DNA of 64,000 bases, taken from contig NZ_NQKQ01000011.1 in the NCBI RefSeq assembly GCF_002269505.1, positions 99,815 through 163,814 of the forward strand. The letters are read 5' to 3'. Below the pieces are notes generated by a model, which worked only from the letters and a program-made list of their open reading frames with translations, searched no databases and was not told where the DNA came from. Made by a program: the position numbers and the translations under genes. Source of the DNA: Pseudomonas fragi (GTDB lineage Bacteria > Pseudomonadota > Gammaproteobacteria > Pseudomonadales > Pseudomonadaceae). Positions 28,523 through 36,779 of the stretch are shown here, piece by piece (within the stretch, counting starts at the first letter, position 1; each line of letters starts with the position of its first letter).

Positions 28523-29011
28523 TTGTCGCAGTCAAACACCGTCGAGGTTCTGTATCAGGACCACCACAGCTGGCTCACGGGCTGGCTGCGGCGCAAGCTG
28601 GGCTGCCCGCAAAATGCCGCCGACCTGGCCCAGGACACTTTCATGCGCCTGCTGACCGCGCGCGAAACCCCACCCCTGACTGAACCCCGGGCGTTTTTGA
28701 CCGTGGTCGCCAAGCGCGTGCTGTTCAACCACTACCGTCGCCAGGACCTGGAGCGTGCTTACCTGCAGGCACTGGCCGAGATGCCCGAACAGGTCGCTCC
28801 CAGTGAAGAAGAACGCGCGATCATTCTGCAAACCCTGATTGAACTCGATCAGTTGCTCGACGGCCTGCCCTCCCCGGTAAAACGGGCGTTTTTGCTGGCC
28901 CAGGTCGATGGTCTGAGCTACGCCGAAATTGGCGCTCAACTGGGCATTTCGATTGCCACGGTCAAACGTCATTTGAGCAAGGCAGCCCTGCGCTGCTACT
29001 TCGCCCTGTGA
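28523..29011 (+). CDS. fecI: FecI-like ECF sigma factor for ferric citrate uptake
   Basis: ECF sigma factor of about 162 residues. Region 2 reads CPQNAADLAQDTFMRLL and region 4 LSYAEIGAQLGISIATVKRHL. The likely start is the TTG at 28523, eight bases after GGAG, giving the normal length; the open frame itself reaches back to 28442. Its end overlaps the fecR start (GTGA), and fecA follows, so it is expected to direct fecA transcription when citrate-bound iron is sensed. Confidence 0.88.
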   Translation: MSQSNTVEVLYQDHHSWLTGWLRRKLGCPQNAADLAQDTFMRLLTARETPPLTEPRAFLTVVAKRVLFNHYRRQDLERAYLQALAEMPEQVAPSEEERAIILQTLIELDQLLDGLPSPVKRAFLLAQVDGLSYAEIGAQLGISIATVKRHLSKAALRCYFAL

Positions 29012-29973
29012 ACGGTGCATTCAATGCACCGCCCGACATCGGCACGGCGGTGGCCGAACAAGCAGTCAGCTGGCTGATAGAAATGCAGGGCGGTGCGCTC
29101 AGCCCCAGGCGCCAGCAGGCCTGGGAGCAATGGCTACACGCCCATGCTGAACACCAGCGGGCGTGGGAGCATATCCAGCGCATCAACCAGCGCTTGCGCG
29201 GTTTATCGTCGCCACTGGCCCATGCGGCCTTGAACGCGCCTAAAAGCAGCAGCCGCCGTCAGGCATTGAAGCTGTTGCTGCTTTTAGGCGCAGGCACGGC
29301 ATTGACCTGGGGCCTGCGCGAGCAGTTGCCCGTCACCCCGTTGCTGGCAGACTTCAGCAGCCCGGTGGGCCAGCGGCGCAACGTGCAACTGCATGATGGC
29401 AGCCAGCTCCAGCTCAACACCGCCAGTGCGGTGGATGTGCAATTTGATGCACAGCAGCGGGTCATCCGCCTGCTCGAAGGCGAAATGCTGCTGACTGCCG
29501 CCAGAGATTCGCGGCCTTTGCGGGTGCTCACCGCCCACGGCAGCTTGCAGCCCCAGGGCGCGCGCCTGAATGTACGCCAATTTGACGACCGTACTGAAGT
29601 CGCTGTGTTCGATGGTCGGGTTGCGTTGATGCCAACGGCGCATACGGGCAGTGCACTATGGGTTGAGCCGCACCAGCAACTGAGCTTCAACCGCCTGGCC
29701 TGGAATGCTCCACGCCCGCTCGATGCCGGGAGCGGTGCATGGACTGACGGCATGCTGGTGGCTGCGCATATGCGCCTGGCGGACTTTCTCGCCGAACTGG
29801 GTCGCTATCGCCGTGGCCAGCTCAACTGTGACCCGAGCGTCGCCAACCTGCTGATCTCCGGCACCTACCCGGTGGACGACAGTGAGCGCGTGCTGGACCT
29901 GCTGGCGGTCAGCTTGCCGGTGCGGATCAAGCGCTTTACCCGCTATTGGGTAACGGTGGAAGCACGGGTGTAA
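29008..29973 (+). CDS. fecR: FecR anti-sigma/sigma regulator for ferric citrate uptake
   Basis: Inner-membrane signal transmitter of 321 residues. N-terminal cytoplasmic DUF4880 region (QAVSWLIEMQGGALSPRRQQAW), one membrane helix near residues 90-105 (LKLLLLLGAGTALTWGL) and a periplasmic FecR domain ending in a secretin/TonB-contact region. It starts with GTG overlapping the fecI stop codon. The partner receptor is FecA downstream. Confidence 0.9.
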   Translation: MNGAFNAPPDIGTAVAEQAVSWLIEMQGGALSPRRQQAWEQWLHAHAEHQRAWEHIQRINQRLRGLSSPLAHAALNAPKSSSRRQALKLLLLLGAGTALTWGLREQLPVTPLLADFSSPVGQRRNVQLHDGSQLQLNTASAVDVQFDAQQRVIRLLEGEMLLTAARDSRPLRVLTAHGSLQPQGARLNVRQFDDRTEVAVFDGRVALMPTAHTGSALWVEPHQQLSFNRLAWNAPRPLDAGSGAWTDGMLVAAHMRLADFLAELGRYRRGQLNCDPSVANLLISGTYPVDDSERVLDLLAVSLPVRIKRFTRYWVTVEARV

Positions 29974-29988
29974 CGTGCATTCTCCCCT

Positions 29989-30053
29989 TGTGGGAGCGAG
30001 CCTGCTCGCGAAGGTCGTTGACGCAGACCATCGCGAGCAGGCTCGTTCCCACA
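29989..30053. repeat. Pseudomonas REP-like palindrome
   Basis: tgtgggagcgagcctgctcg at 29989 pairs with an inverted copy ending ttcccaca at 30053 (one mismatch). It separates fecR from fecA and may weaken read-through or stabilise the upstream transcript. Confidence 0.75.
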
Positions 30054-30148
30054 CGCATCTGAATTTAAATTAAAAAATGAGCTGATTTCGGATCTGGCGT
30101 GACAGAGAAGGTAAGCCACTTCGATTCTCATCCTCACAGGATCCCTTC

Positions 30149-32485
30149 ATGCCCGCTCAGCCCTTCCGCCTTACGTCCCTGGCCCGTTTGCTACTGGGTG
30201 CCAGTTTGAGTTTCAGCGTCTTGCCGATGGCGTTTGCCGACACCAAGGCTTACCACATCGCACCTTCTACGCTGGAAAACGCTCTCAACCAGTTCGGACG
30301 CGAAGCCGGGGTACTGATTTCGTTCAGCTCCGCCGCCGCCAGCGGTCTTCAAAGCAAGGGCCTGGAAGGCACCTACGACCCTGAACAAGGTCTGCAAGCC
30401 CTGCTTGAAGGCACCGGCCTGCAAGCCCGCGCCGAAGGCCAGGGGGCGTTCAGCCTACAGCCGGCAACTGCCTCAACGGCACCGGCAAGCATTGAGCTGG
30501 GCGCGTCCAGCGTGGTCGGTGACTGGCTCGGCGACGCCGCGCAGACCGATGTGTTCGAACATCCCGGCGCCCGTGACGTGATCCGCCGTGAAGAGTTCGA
30601 ACGCCAGGGCGCCACCAGTGCCCGCGAAGTGCTCAACCGCATCCCTGGCGTCAACGCCCCGGAAAACAACGGCACCGGCAGCCATGACATGGCCCTGAAC
30701 TTCGGTATCCGCGGGCTCAACCCGCGCCTGGCAACCCGGTCGACCGTGTTGATGGACGGCATTCCGGTGCCCTTCGCCCCCTACGGTCAGCCACAGCTGT
30801 CGTTTGCTCCCATCAGCATGGGTAATATGGATGCGGTGGACGTGGTGCGTGGCGGCGGTGCCGTGCGTTATGGCCCGCAGAACGTCGGCGGCATCGTCAA
30901 CTTCGTGACCCGCGCCATTCCTGACGAGCCGACGGTAAAAGTCGGCCTGCAAACCGAAACCAGCCCGTCGTCCACCCAGGACGGCTTCAAGAAAACCGCC
31001 AACCTGCTGGCAGGCGGCACGGCCGACAACGGCCTGGGCGGCGCCCTGCTGTACTCCGGCGTGCGTGGCGGCGACTGGCGCCAGCACAGCGACACGCGCA
31101 TCGACGACTTGATCCTCAAAGGCAACTACCAGATCGACGAAGCCAACAGCCTGCACGCCATGGCCCAGTACTACGATGGCGAAGCCGATATGCCCGGCGG
31201 CCTGAGCACTGCTGCCTACAAGGCTGACCCCTATCAATCGACCCGCCCCAACGACAAGTTCTGGGGCCGTCGCACCCTGGTCAACTTCGGCTATCGCTAC
31301 CAGGAAGATCGACGTGAGTTCACGGTCAATAGCTTCTTCACCAAGACCCTGCGCAGCGGCTATCTCGACCAGGGCAGCTTCCTTTCGCTGTCCCCCCGCG
31401 AATACTGGGTGCGCGGTATCGAAACCCGCGTCGCCCAAGGCTTTGATCTGGGCAACAGCAGCCACGAAGTAGGCGCGGGTTATCGCTACATCAACGAAGC
31501 CGGCCATGAACTGCGCTACCGCACGCCGATTGCCGCCAACGAACTGCCCACCACCAACAGCCGCAATGACCGCGACACCCGTGGCGCCACCGAGGCCCAT
31601 GCGTTCTTTATCGATGACAAGATCGACATCGGCAAATGGACCTTCACCCCCGGCATTCGCTACGAAATGATCGAACAGCAGCAAACCAACCTGCTGACCA
31701 ACGTCAAATACAAGGGCGACTACAACACCCCGCTGCCAGCCCTGAACGTGATGTACCACGTCACCGACAGCTGGAATCTGTACGCCAACACCGAAGGGTC
31801 CTTCGGTAGCGTGCAGTACAGCCAGATGCCCAACCGCGTGACCGGCGGCGAAGTCAAACCGGAAAAAGCCCGCACCTGGGAACTTGGCACACGCTACGAC
31901 AACGGCAACCTGCGCGCGGAGATCGGCGCATTTTTGATCAATTTCAACAATCAATACGATAGCAACCAGACCACCGACACAGTGATCGCACGGGGCAAGA
32001 CCCGTCATCAGGGTATCGAGGCCAGCGTCAACTACGCACTCGACGGTCTGAGCCCGATACTGGCGGGGTTCGACGTGTACGCGACCTATGCCTATGTTGA
32101 TGCGACTATCCGCGAAGATGGGCCGAATAAAGGCAATCGCGTGCCGTTCTCCTCGAAAAATAAAGGCAGCATCGGCGTCGGTTATACCGAAGGCCCGTGG
32201 AAAGCCAACCTCGACAGCACCTTCCAGAGCAACCAGTTCGCTGACAACGCCAACACCCGCGCCGAAAGCGCCGACGGCAGCACCGGCCTGATCCCTGGTT
32301 ACATGGTGTTCAACAGCCGAGTGGGCTATGACTTTGGCCACCAACTGTCTGACCTGAACGTGGCGGTCGGGGTGAAAAACATCCTCAACCACGAGTACTA
32401 CACCCGCTCGTTTGACGACAACAACAAGGGCAAATACGTGGGCGAGCCACGCACGCTCTATGTGCAGACTTCTGTCGCATTTTGA
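30149..32485 (+). CDS. fecA: Ferric citrate outer membrane receptor FecA
   Basis: TonB-dependent receptor of 778 residues. Signal peptide to about residue 30, signalling domain (AYHIAPSTLENALNQFGREA onward), plug and barrel. Long stretches read like E. coli FecA, for example GGTADNG, LYSGVRGGDWRQHS, QYYDGEADMPGGLS, STRPNDKFWGRR and NFNNQYDSNQT, so ferric dicitrate is the likely substrate. It ends in Phe as outer membrane proteins do. It is downstream of fecI and fecR and is followed by a terminator. Confidence 0.94.
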   Translation: MPAQPFRLTSLARLLLGASLSFSVLPMAFADTKAYHIAPSTLENALNQFGREAGVLISFSSAAASGLQSKGLEGTYDPEQGLQALLEGTGLQARAEGQGAFSLQPATASTAPASIELGASSVVGDWLGDAAQTDVFEHPGARDVIRREEFERQGATSAREVLNRIPGVNAPENNGTGSHDMALNFGIRGLNPRLATRSTVLMDGIPVPFAPYGQPQLSFAPISMGNMDAVDVVRGGGAVRYGPQNVGGIVNFVTRAIPDEPTVKVGLQTETSPSSTQDGFKKTANLLAGGTADNGLGGALLYSGVRGGDWRQHSDTRIDDLILKGNYQIDEANSLHAMAQYYDGEADMPGGLSTAAYKADPYQSTRPNDKFWGRRTLVNFGYRYQEDRREFTVNSFFTKTLRSGYLDQGSFLSLSPREYWVRGIETRVAQGFDLGNSSHEVGAGYRYINEAGHELRYRTPIAANELPTTNSRNDRDTRGATEAHAFFIDDKIDIGKWTFTPGIRYEMIEQQQTNLLTNVKYKGDYNTPLPALNVMYHVTDSWNLYANTEGSFGSVQYSQMPNRVTGGEVKPEKARTWELGTRYDNGNLRAEIGAFLINFNNQYDSNQTTDTVIARGKTRHQGIEASVNYALDGLSPILAGFDVYATYAYVDATIREDGPNKGNRVPFSSKNKGSIGVGYTEGPWKANLDSTFQSNQFADNANTRAESADGSTGLIPGYMVFNSRVGYDFGHQLSDLNVAVGVKNILNHEYYTRSFDDNNKGKYVGEPRTLYVQTSVAF

Positions 32486-32497
32486 TTTAAATCGGCT

Positions 32498-32522
32498 AAA
32501 GCCCGCACACGCGGGCTTTTCC
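32498..32522 (+). terminator. Intrinsic terminator after fecA
   Basis: Stem AAGCCCGC / GCGGGCTT with an ACAC loop followed by TT and CCT, 13 bases after the fecA stop codon. Confidence 0.75.
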
Positions 32523-32687
32523 TACAGACAAAGACTGACACCGGTCACGACTTGAAAGACTTCCTGAAAATAGTGCTTGAAATATTTGCTCATCGGCCCA
32601 AACACTGTAACTGAGCGATGACGATGAACCTTTGTACACTCAAGGCCGTCAGACCTCACACGAGCACGCTTATATAAGGGAAGAACT

Positions 32688-33116
32688 ATGCTTACTCACG
32701 TCTTTTCCGATAAACACATCGACAGTGACAAACGCACCCAAGACTGGGTTACCGCTACTGTTGAAGTCACGCTCGAACGCCATTTGGAAAATCTGACCCG
32801 GGTCGAGGTCCATCTCAGTGATGAAAATGGTGGCAAGTCCGGTCCCAAGGACAAACGCTGCAAAATGGAGGCTCGACCTAAAGGACACCAGCCAATTCTT
32901 GTTTCCCACGACGCTGATTCGCTGACCCAGGCCGTGGAGGGTGCCGCCCAGAAGCTGGAGCACGCTCTGGAACACCTGTTCGGCAAGCTGCGTGGCAAAC
33001 GCACAACCACCCTCGCCCCGGAAGGGTTTGAGGCAAAAGAGCCAAAGCAGACCGCTGATGACTTGCTCGAAGAAGAGTTTCTAGAGAAAGAAAAAGAACT
33101 CGATAAAATCAGCTGA
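32688..33116 (+). CDS. HPF/RaiA-family ribosome-associated protein
   Basis: Protein of 142 residues with a RaiA/HPF-like sigma-54 modulation fold: an N-terminal strand-helix pattern (VTATVEVTLERHLENLTRVEVHLSDENG) and a Lys/Arg-rich central strand (KDKRCKMEARPKGHQP), then an acidic tail of about 40 residues. Such proteins bind the ribosome in stationary phase or stress; the short C-terminal tail differs from long HPF. Single gene with its own terminator. Confidence 0.8.
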   Translation: MLTHVFSDKHIDSDKRTQDWVTATVEVTLERHLENLTRVEVHLSDENGGKSGPKDKRCKMEARPKGHQPILVSHDADSLTQAVEGAAQKLEHALEHLFGKLRGKRTTTLAPEGFEAKEPKQTADDLLEEEFLEKEKELDKIS

Positions 33117-33142
33117 TTCAGCGTCCAGGACGCACAAAAAAA

Positions 33143-33173
33143 GCGGGCCCACTTCGGTGGGCCCGCCTTTTTC
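33143..33173 (+). terminator. Intrinsic terminator after HPF-like gene
   Basis: Ten-base GC-rich stem GCGGGCCCAC / GTGGGCCCGC with a TTCG tetraloop followed by a T-rich run. It can also serve the leftward psiE remnant poorly, since the T-run is on the plus strand side. Confidence 0.85.
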
Positions 33174-33188
33174 ATGCCTGCCAACAAC

Positions 33189-33476
33189 CTAGAGTTCGCC
33201 CTTCTCCACTTCCGGATGCTCACCTGAGCCGGCGCCGGTCTTGCGATGGGGGTTCTCGATCTTCACCGACGGGAACTGCGACGAGGCATAGCGCACCACC
33301 AGAATGGCAAACGCCAGCAACAGGATCGCCCCGGTCAGGTACACCACGCCCATGTCCGGCGGATTGTGATGGGATACGTTGGAAATCAGCAAACGGGTCA
33401 GCGCCGTGATTGCCACATAAATCAGAAAGCGCACGGGCATGTGGTTGGTCTTGAACAATGATACTATTTCTAACAT
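33189..33476 (-). pseudogene. psiE: Truncated psiE (3' part), cut by element insertion
   Basis: The last 85 or so codons encode the C-terminal half of PsiE, a small inner-membrane protein of the phosphate-starvation family; the conserved FKTNHMPVRFLIYVAITALT motif is intact and two membrane helices follow. Full-length PsiE is about 160 residues and reads GIYFKTN at this point. Here the frame reads MLEIVSLFKTN, so homology stops at about 33455 and the upstream codons come from the inserted element. The remaining open frame begins at a chance ATG inside the element. The 5' part of psiE should lie beyond the right edge. Confidence 0.85.
33450..33458. other. Left attachment junction of serine-recombinase element in psiE
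   Basis: Sequence coding for the conserved PsiE Phe-Lys-Thr-Asn ends at about 33455, and the serine recombinase gene starts 40 bases further on. Large serine recombinases cross over at a two-base core; the exact pair cannot be told without the empty site or the right end. Confidence 0.65.
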
Positions 33477-33494
33477 TCACGTTAGAGGTGTGTC

Positions 33495-35240
33495 ATGACG
33501 ACCCGAACCCCCGCAGGCTATGCTTATATCCGCCATTCGACCAAGCGGCAAGGTGGCGATGACAAGGACTCTGTGACACGTCAGAAGGAGTCTATTCGTG
33601 CCCTTGCAGAGCATCATAAGGTAGAGATACCTGACGAAAATTTCTTCTATGAAAATGGCGTGTCTGCATACAGCGGCAAGAACCTCACGCATGGCAAACT
33701 CAAGGATCTGATTGACCAGATAGCGAGCCTTCGCATTCGTCCGGGAGATTACGTGTTCGTTGAGTCCATCGACCGCCTGTCACGTCAGAGGCTCCTACAG
33801 GCGAAGGAACTGGTGAATGGAATCCTTGAAAAAGGCATCATTCTTGTCACCACTATCGACAATCAGCGCTATGAAAAAGCCTCTGATACGAACGGCATTG
33901 ATGACCTTTCGCAAGACATTCTTCTGTCTGTAATTGCGAAGCGCGCACACGAAGAATCCAGAACGAAAAGCGTTAGGCGTTTGTCGGCATGGACAAAGGC
34001 AAAGAACGCTGCAGTCGAAAATCAGGTTCCATTCAATGCGAAACGCCCTCCTTTCGGCGTGCGCTATAACGAATCAACGAATCGATTTGAGCCACATCCT
34101 GAACAGGTGGCCGAGCTAACCAAGATTTTCGAGTCGCTAAAGCTGCAAGGTGTTACAGCCACGATTAAGGAAATCAATAAAGATTCAATGGTTCGTTGGA
34201 CGAACAATCGAGTCAAAAATATATTTGAAACTAAATACCCCCTTGGGTTTATGTATTCTCAAGTAAAAAAAGAAGGAAAAATGGTTTTCGATAAATACAT
34301 TGAAAACTATTACCCTCAAATCATTAGTTACGAATTGTTTGAACAAGCCCGCCAATCAATGCAAAGCCGCAGGGTTCATCGTCGTGCGGGACGTGCCAGC
34401 CAAGACAATACCAACATTTTTCGCCACACTGCTATGTGCGGAATATGCAATGAATCAATGTTTTTCGCAAACCATTTTGGAAGTACAACCAAGCGTTATT
34501 TCTATATGAGTTGCAGAAGTAATTTCGAGCAAGAAGAAAAATGCGGAAATCGTTTTCGCTATGATTATGCCGTTGCGGTATTGCTTCATATGATTGGCTC
34601 AACGTTTTTCTGGGATTATCTTTCCAAGAAACCCGCTCTATTTGAGGCTGTAAAAAAATCAGAATTCTCTGTAGGAACAGCGAATGGAACCAAAATTGAA
34701 ACACCAGAAGAAATGGATAATTATGCAAAAATCGGTAAGCAATTCATGCGTTTTCTTGAAGGCAACAATGAAAGTAAATCTTTAAACAAAGAAAAGATTG
34801 AGAAAGAGATTATTTTCTCTCGTAAGAAAATGACATTGGAAAACCTTGAAAAAACCGTAGAGTCAATTACCGATGGAGCAGTACCAGCCGCAATCCTGAA
34901 AATGCTTATGAAAGCAGAGACAGAAGTAGCGAAGGCAAAGGAAGAGCTTGAAATTCTGACAGTGAATTCAATTGACACGTCAGCAAAACTGAATGTTAAG
35001 AGCGTTGAAGATTTTGTATCACTATTCAAAACTGAGCATGGACGCTTAGAAATCATCAACTTCCTCGCCACGAATGGGCTAACCTTTTATTTCAATTTCG
35101 AAAAGAAGACGAAGATGCTTGAAGCGAAAGTTGCGGTTAACAAAGAGGTGATGGCTACCTACAACATAAAAACGGAGATTGACGTTTTAGAACAGTATGG
35201 ATTTGGGAATCTGGCAGAAGAATTCAAAACAACTATTTAA
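33495..35240 (+). CDS. Large serine recombinase (integrase) of the psiE element
   Basis: Site-specific recombinase of 581 residues. The N-terminal resolvase domain has the nucleophile Ser15 in YIRHSTKRQ and the conserved ESIDRLSRQ motif near residue 92. The central recombinase domain (residues about 185-290) and a zinc ribbon (CGICNES and a distal pair in MSCRSNFEQEEKCG, near 315-350) follow, then a long coiled-coil region (about 420-490). This is the full layout of phage-type large serine integrases. It sits 40 bases inside the psiE junction, as expected for the enzyme that made the insertion. Confidence 0.93.
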   Translation: MTTRTPAGYAYIRHSTKRQGGDDKDSVTRQKESIRALAEHHKVEIPDENFFYENGVSAYSGKNLTHGKLKDLIDQIASLRIRPGDYVFVESIDRLSRQRLLQAKELVNGILEKGIILVTTIDNQRYEKASDTNGIDDLSQDILLSVIAKRAHEESRTKSVRRLSAWTKAKNAAVENQVPFNAKRPPFGVRYNESTNRFEPHPEQVAELTKIFESLKLQGVTATIKEINKDSMVRWTNNRVKNIFETKYPLGFMYSQVKKEGKMVFDKYIENYYPQIISYELFEQARQSMQSRRVHRRAGRASQDNTNIFRHTAMCGICNESMFFANHFGSTTKRYFYMSCRSNFEQEEKCGNRFRYDYAVAVLLHMIGSTFFWDYLSKKPALFEAVKKSEFSVGTANGTKIETPEEMDNYAKIGKQFMRFLEGNNESKSLNKEKIEKEIIFSRKKMTLENLEKTVESITDGAVPAAILKMLMKAETEVAKAKEELEILTVNSIDTSAKLNVKSVEDFVSLFKTEHGRLEIINFLATNGLTFYFNFEKKTKMLEAKVAVNKEVMATYNIKTEIDVLEQYGFGNLAEEFKTTI

Positions 35241-35363
35241 TAAAACGATTTTATCCGCTTTTTAACAAGCGACGGCTCATCACCTCACACGCACTACCCT
35301 TCCCGCGCAGCGGAGTGGCTTCTACAAGGCATTGCACCTCACAGAAGCCACACCACCATCAAA

Positions 35364-35882
35364 TCATTCCATTTCGAGCTTGTATGGCTTGGATTTCGCC
35401 ACAGTCTGAAATTTGTTCGACTTCTCATCGAAGACAACAACCCCATCGCTCTGAACCATGTCAGTGCCTTTATAGTCGAGACTGGACATAAAAATCATGT
35501 TGCTCGAAGCCTGATGAGCTTTCCCGCCGCTGACTTTCGGCAGTTCAGTTTTGTCGGTAGGGAACTGCATCGGAGCCTTGTATACCTTGCCGTTATTCAC
35601 ATCGATAAATGCCGTAGATTGGCAGCCAGTGCCACAGCCAAACGAAGTGACGACGAAGTGCCCAGCAAAGTTAGCTTTCTGGCCCACGACACGCTCAACA
35701 GCCTCTTTGGACTTCCAGTAACCTGCAAGGTCAGGGTTCGACTTCCAGTCAATCTTACTCACTGCCTTGGTAGACACGGCAGAGGCCGGATAAGCCTCAA
35801 ATTTGAAGCGTTCATCAGCACCCGCACTCATAGCGCCCATAGCACAGCCAATCAGCACCAAACCGCTCAAAATCCGTTTCAT
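35364..35882 (-). CDS. Exported protein of unknown function
   Basis: A 172-residue protein with a signal peptide (MKRILSGLVLIGCAMGAMSAGA). The mature part has a Cys pair in the motif TSFGCGTGCQS that probably forms a disulfide, followed by strand-rich sequence (TAFIDVNNGKVY) resembling repeats seen in periplasmic beta proteins. I do not recognise the family. It faces the serine recombinase gene (convergent) and has no obvious operon partner. Confidence 0.7.
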   Translation of the reverse strand: MKRILSGLVLIGCAMGAMSAGADERFKFEAYPASAVSTKAVSKIDWKSNPDLAGYWKSKEAVERVVGQKANFAGHFVVTSFGCGTGCQSTAFIDVNNGKVYKAPMQFPTDKTELPKVSGGKAHQASSNMIFMSSLDYKGTDMVQSDGVVVFDEKSNKFQTVAKSKPYKLEME

Positions 35883-35981
35883 GTGGCTTACTCAATGATT
35901 TCAATGAGCCATCAAAATAGCTCTAGCTAGGAAGCCACGCAATCAGTAAATGCTATTATTATAAAAACAACCTTTATTCAC

Positions 35982-36470
35982 ATGAAAAATCAGCAGCAAG
36001 AAATTCAGCACATCAATAATGCATTACGCGCTTCAATCAATCCAAACGATAGTGATTCGTGCATTTTCCCTCGCTCCTTTATTCAGTCCATGAAGTCAGT
36101 CAACGCTGATTCAGTCATCGACGCAATGAAAGCCCCGGCTTTGCAGAAAGAATATTTCTCAGAAGGCTACTCACACTCAATCTTTGAAAAGACAGAAAAA
36201 GGTAAAGACCAATATGCACAAGCACACCTAAACGCTTTGCAGATTGCTGTCGCCATCAGAAATGAAGCGCCTCTTTTCTACGATGAAATGAAGAAATTCA
36301 GCAGAATCGTTCACGAAGCTAACAAGCAGGCGCAGGCGAATGGCGTTTCGAATGGGTACGACAACAACTATTTAGCATTAGCAGAGCGAGGGCTTTCAAA
36401 CAAGCTTCTTCAAGCCTACCCATCGATTGATTCTGATGCAAAACCTAAGCGAAAAACTCTCAAACCTTAA
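35982..36470 (+). CDS. Hypothetical protein, mostly helical
   Basis: A 162-residue soluble protein rich in Lys, Glu, Asn and Gln with no signal peptide or recognised motif. Predicted to be mainly helical with a basic tail (DAKPKRKTLKP). AT-rich promoter-like sequence (TATTAT) lies about 30 bases ahead and a terminator directly behind, so it is transcribed alone. Its position between the integrase and the ParA gene is compatible with an accessory or regulatory role, but this is a guess. Confidence 0.65.
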   Translation: MKNQQQEIQHINNALRASINPNDSDSCIFPRSFIQSMKSVNADSVIDAMKAPALQKEYFSEGYSHSIFEKTEKGKDQYAQAHLNALQIAVAIRNEAPLFYDEMKKFSRIVHEANKQAQANGVSNGYDNNYLALAERGLSNKLLQAYPSIDSDAKPKRKTLKP

Positions 36471-36473
36471 ACA

Positions 36474-36497
36474 GGCACCTAATGGTGCTTTTTTATT
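36474..36497 (+). terminator. Intrinsic terminator
   Basis: GCACC / GGTGC stem with TAAT loop followed by six T, four bases after the upstream stop codon. Confidence 0.75.
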
Positions 36498-36629
36498 GAC
36501 TAAAGATAAAATCCTTTTCTGATATCCAAAAAATCAAAATCAAAAGGTTTTGATATCCCTTCAGTCTAAAAATCACAGATCTATTCTTTTACTAAAGGGC
36601 TGAATTAATCCATGATCCGTTTCAGTTCT

Positions 36630-36728
36630 TACGCACGTCAGACGTAATTAGGACGTGAATAAGACGTAGGTAATAAATATTTCTGATTTATTTTTAACTT
36701 TTTTCTCACTAACGTAAGAATTTAGAAA
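36630..36728. repeat. Array 1 of 11-bp phased repeats upstream of parA-like gene
   Basis: Nine consecutive 11-base units. The clearest are GACGTAATTAG (36641), GACGTGAATAA (36652), GACGTAGGTAA (36663), CACTAACGTAA (36707) and GAATTTAGAAA (36718); all starts are spaced by exact multiples of 11. The first two units meet in the palindrome ACGTCAGACGT. The array ends just upstream of an extended -10 promoter of the ParA-like gene, as expected for an operator or centromere bound by a cooperative protein. Confidence 0.75.
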
Positions 36729-36734
36729 AATAAA

Positions 36735-36743
36735 TGATATAAC
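36735..36743 (+). promoter_or_regulatory. Extended -10 promoter of parA-like gene
   Basis: TGATATAAC fits TGnTATAAT. It lies 37 bases before the start codon and is followed by the leader ATAACCAAATTATTAAT, which recurs at two other element promoters. Confidence 0.55.
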
Positions 36744-36779
36744 TTTAAACATAACCAAATTATTAATAGAGAAATCACA

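Noticed and set aside
30473..32392. Long open frame on the strand opposite fecA
   Set aside because: It is the mirror of a strongly conserved receptor gene in GC-rich DNA; its translation has no domain and low-complexity composition.
33456..33494. tRNA gene as the attachment site of the psiE element
   Set aside because: No tRNA-like sequence is present at the junction; PsiE coding sequence is interrupted instead.
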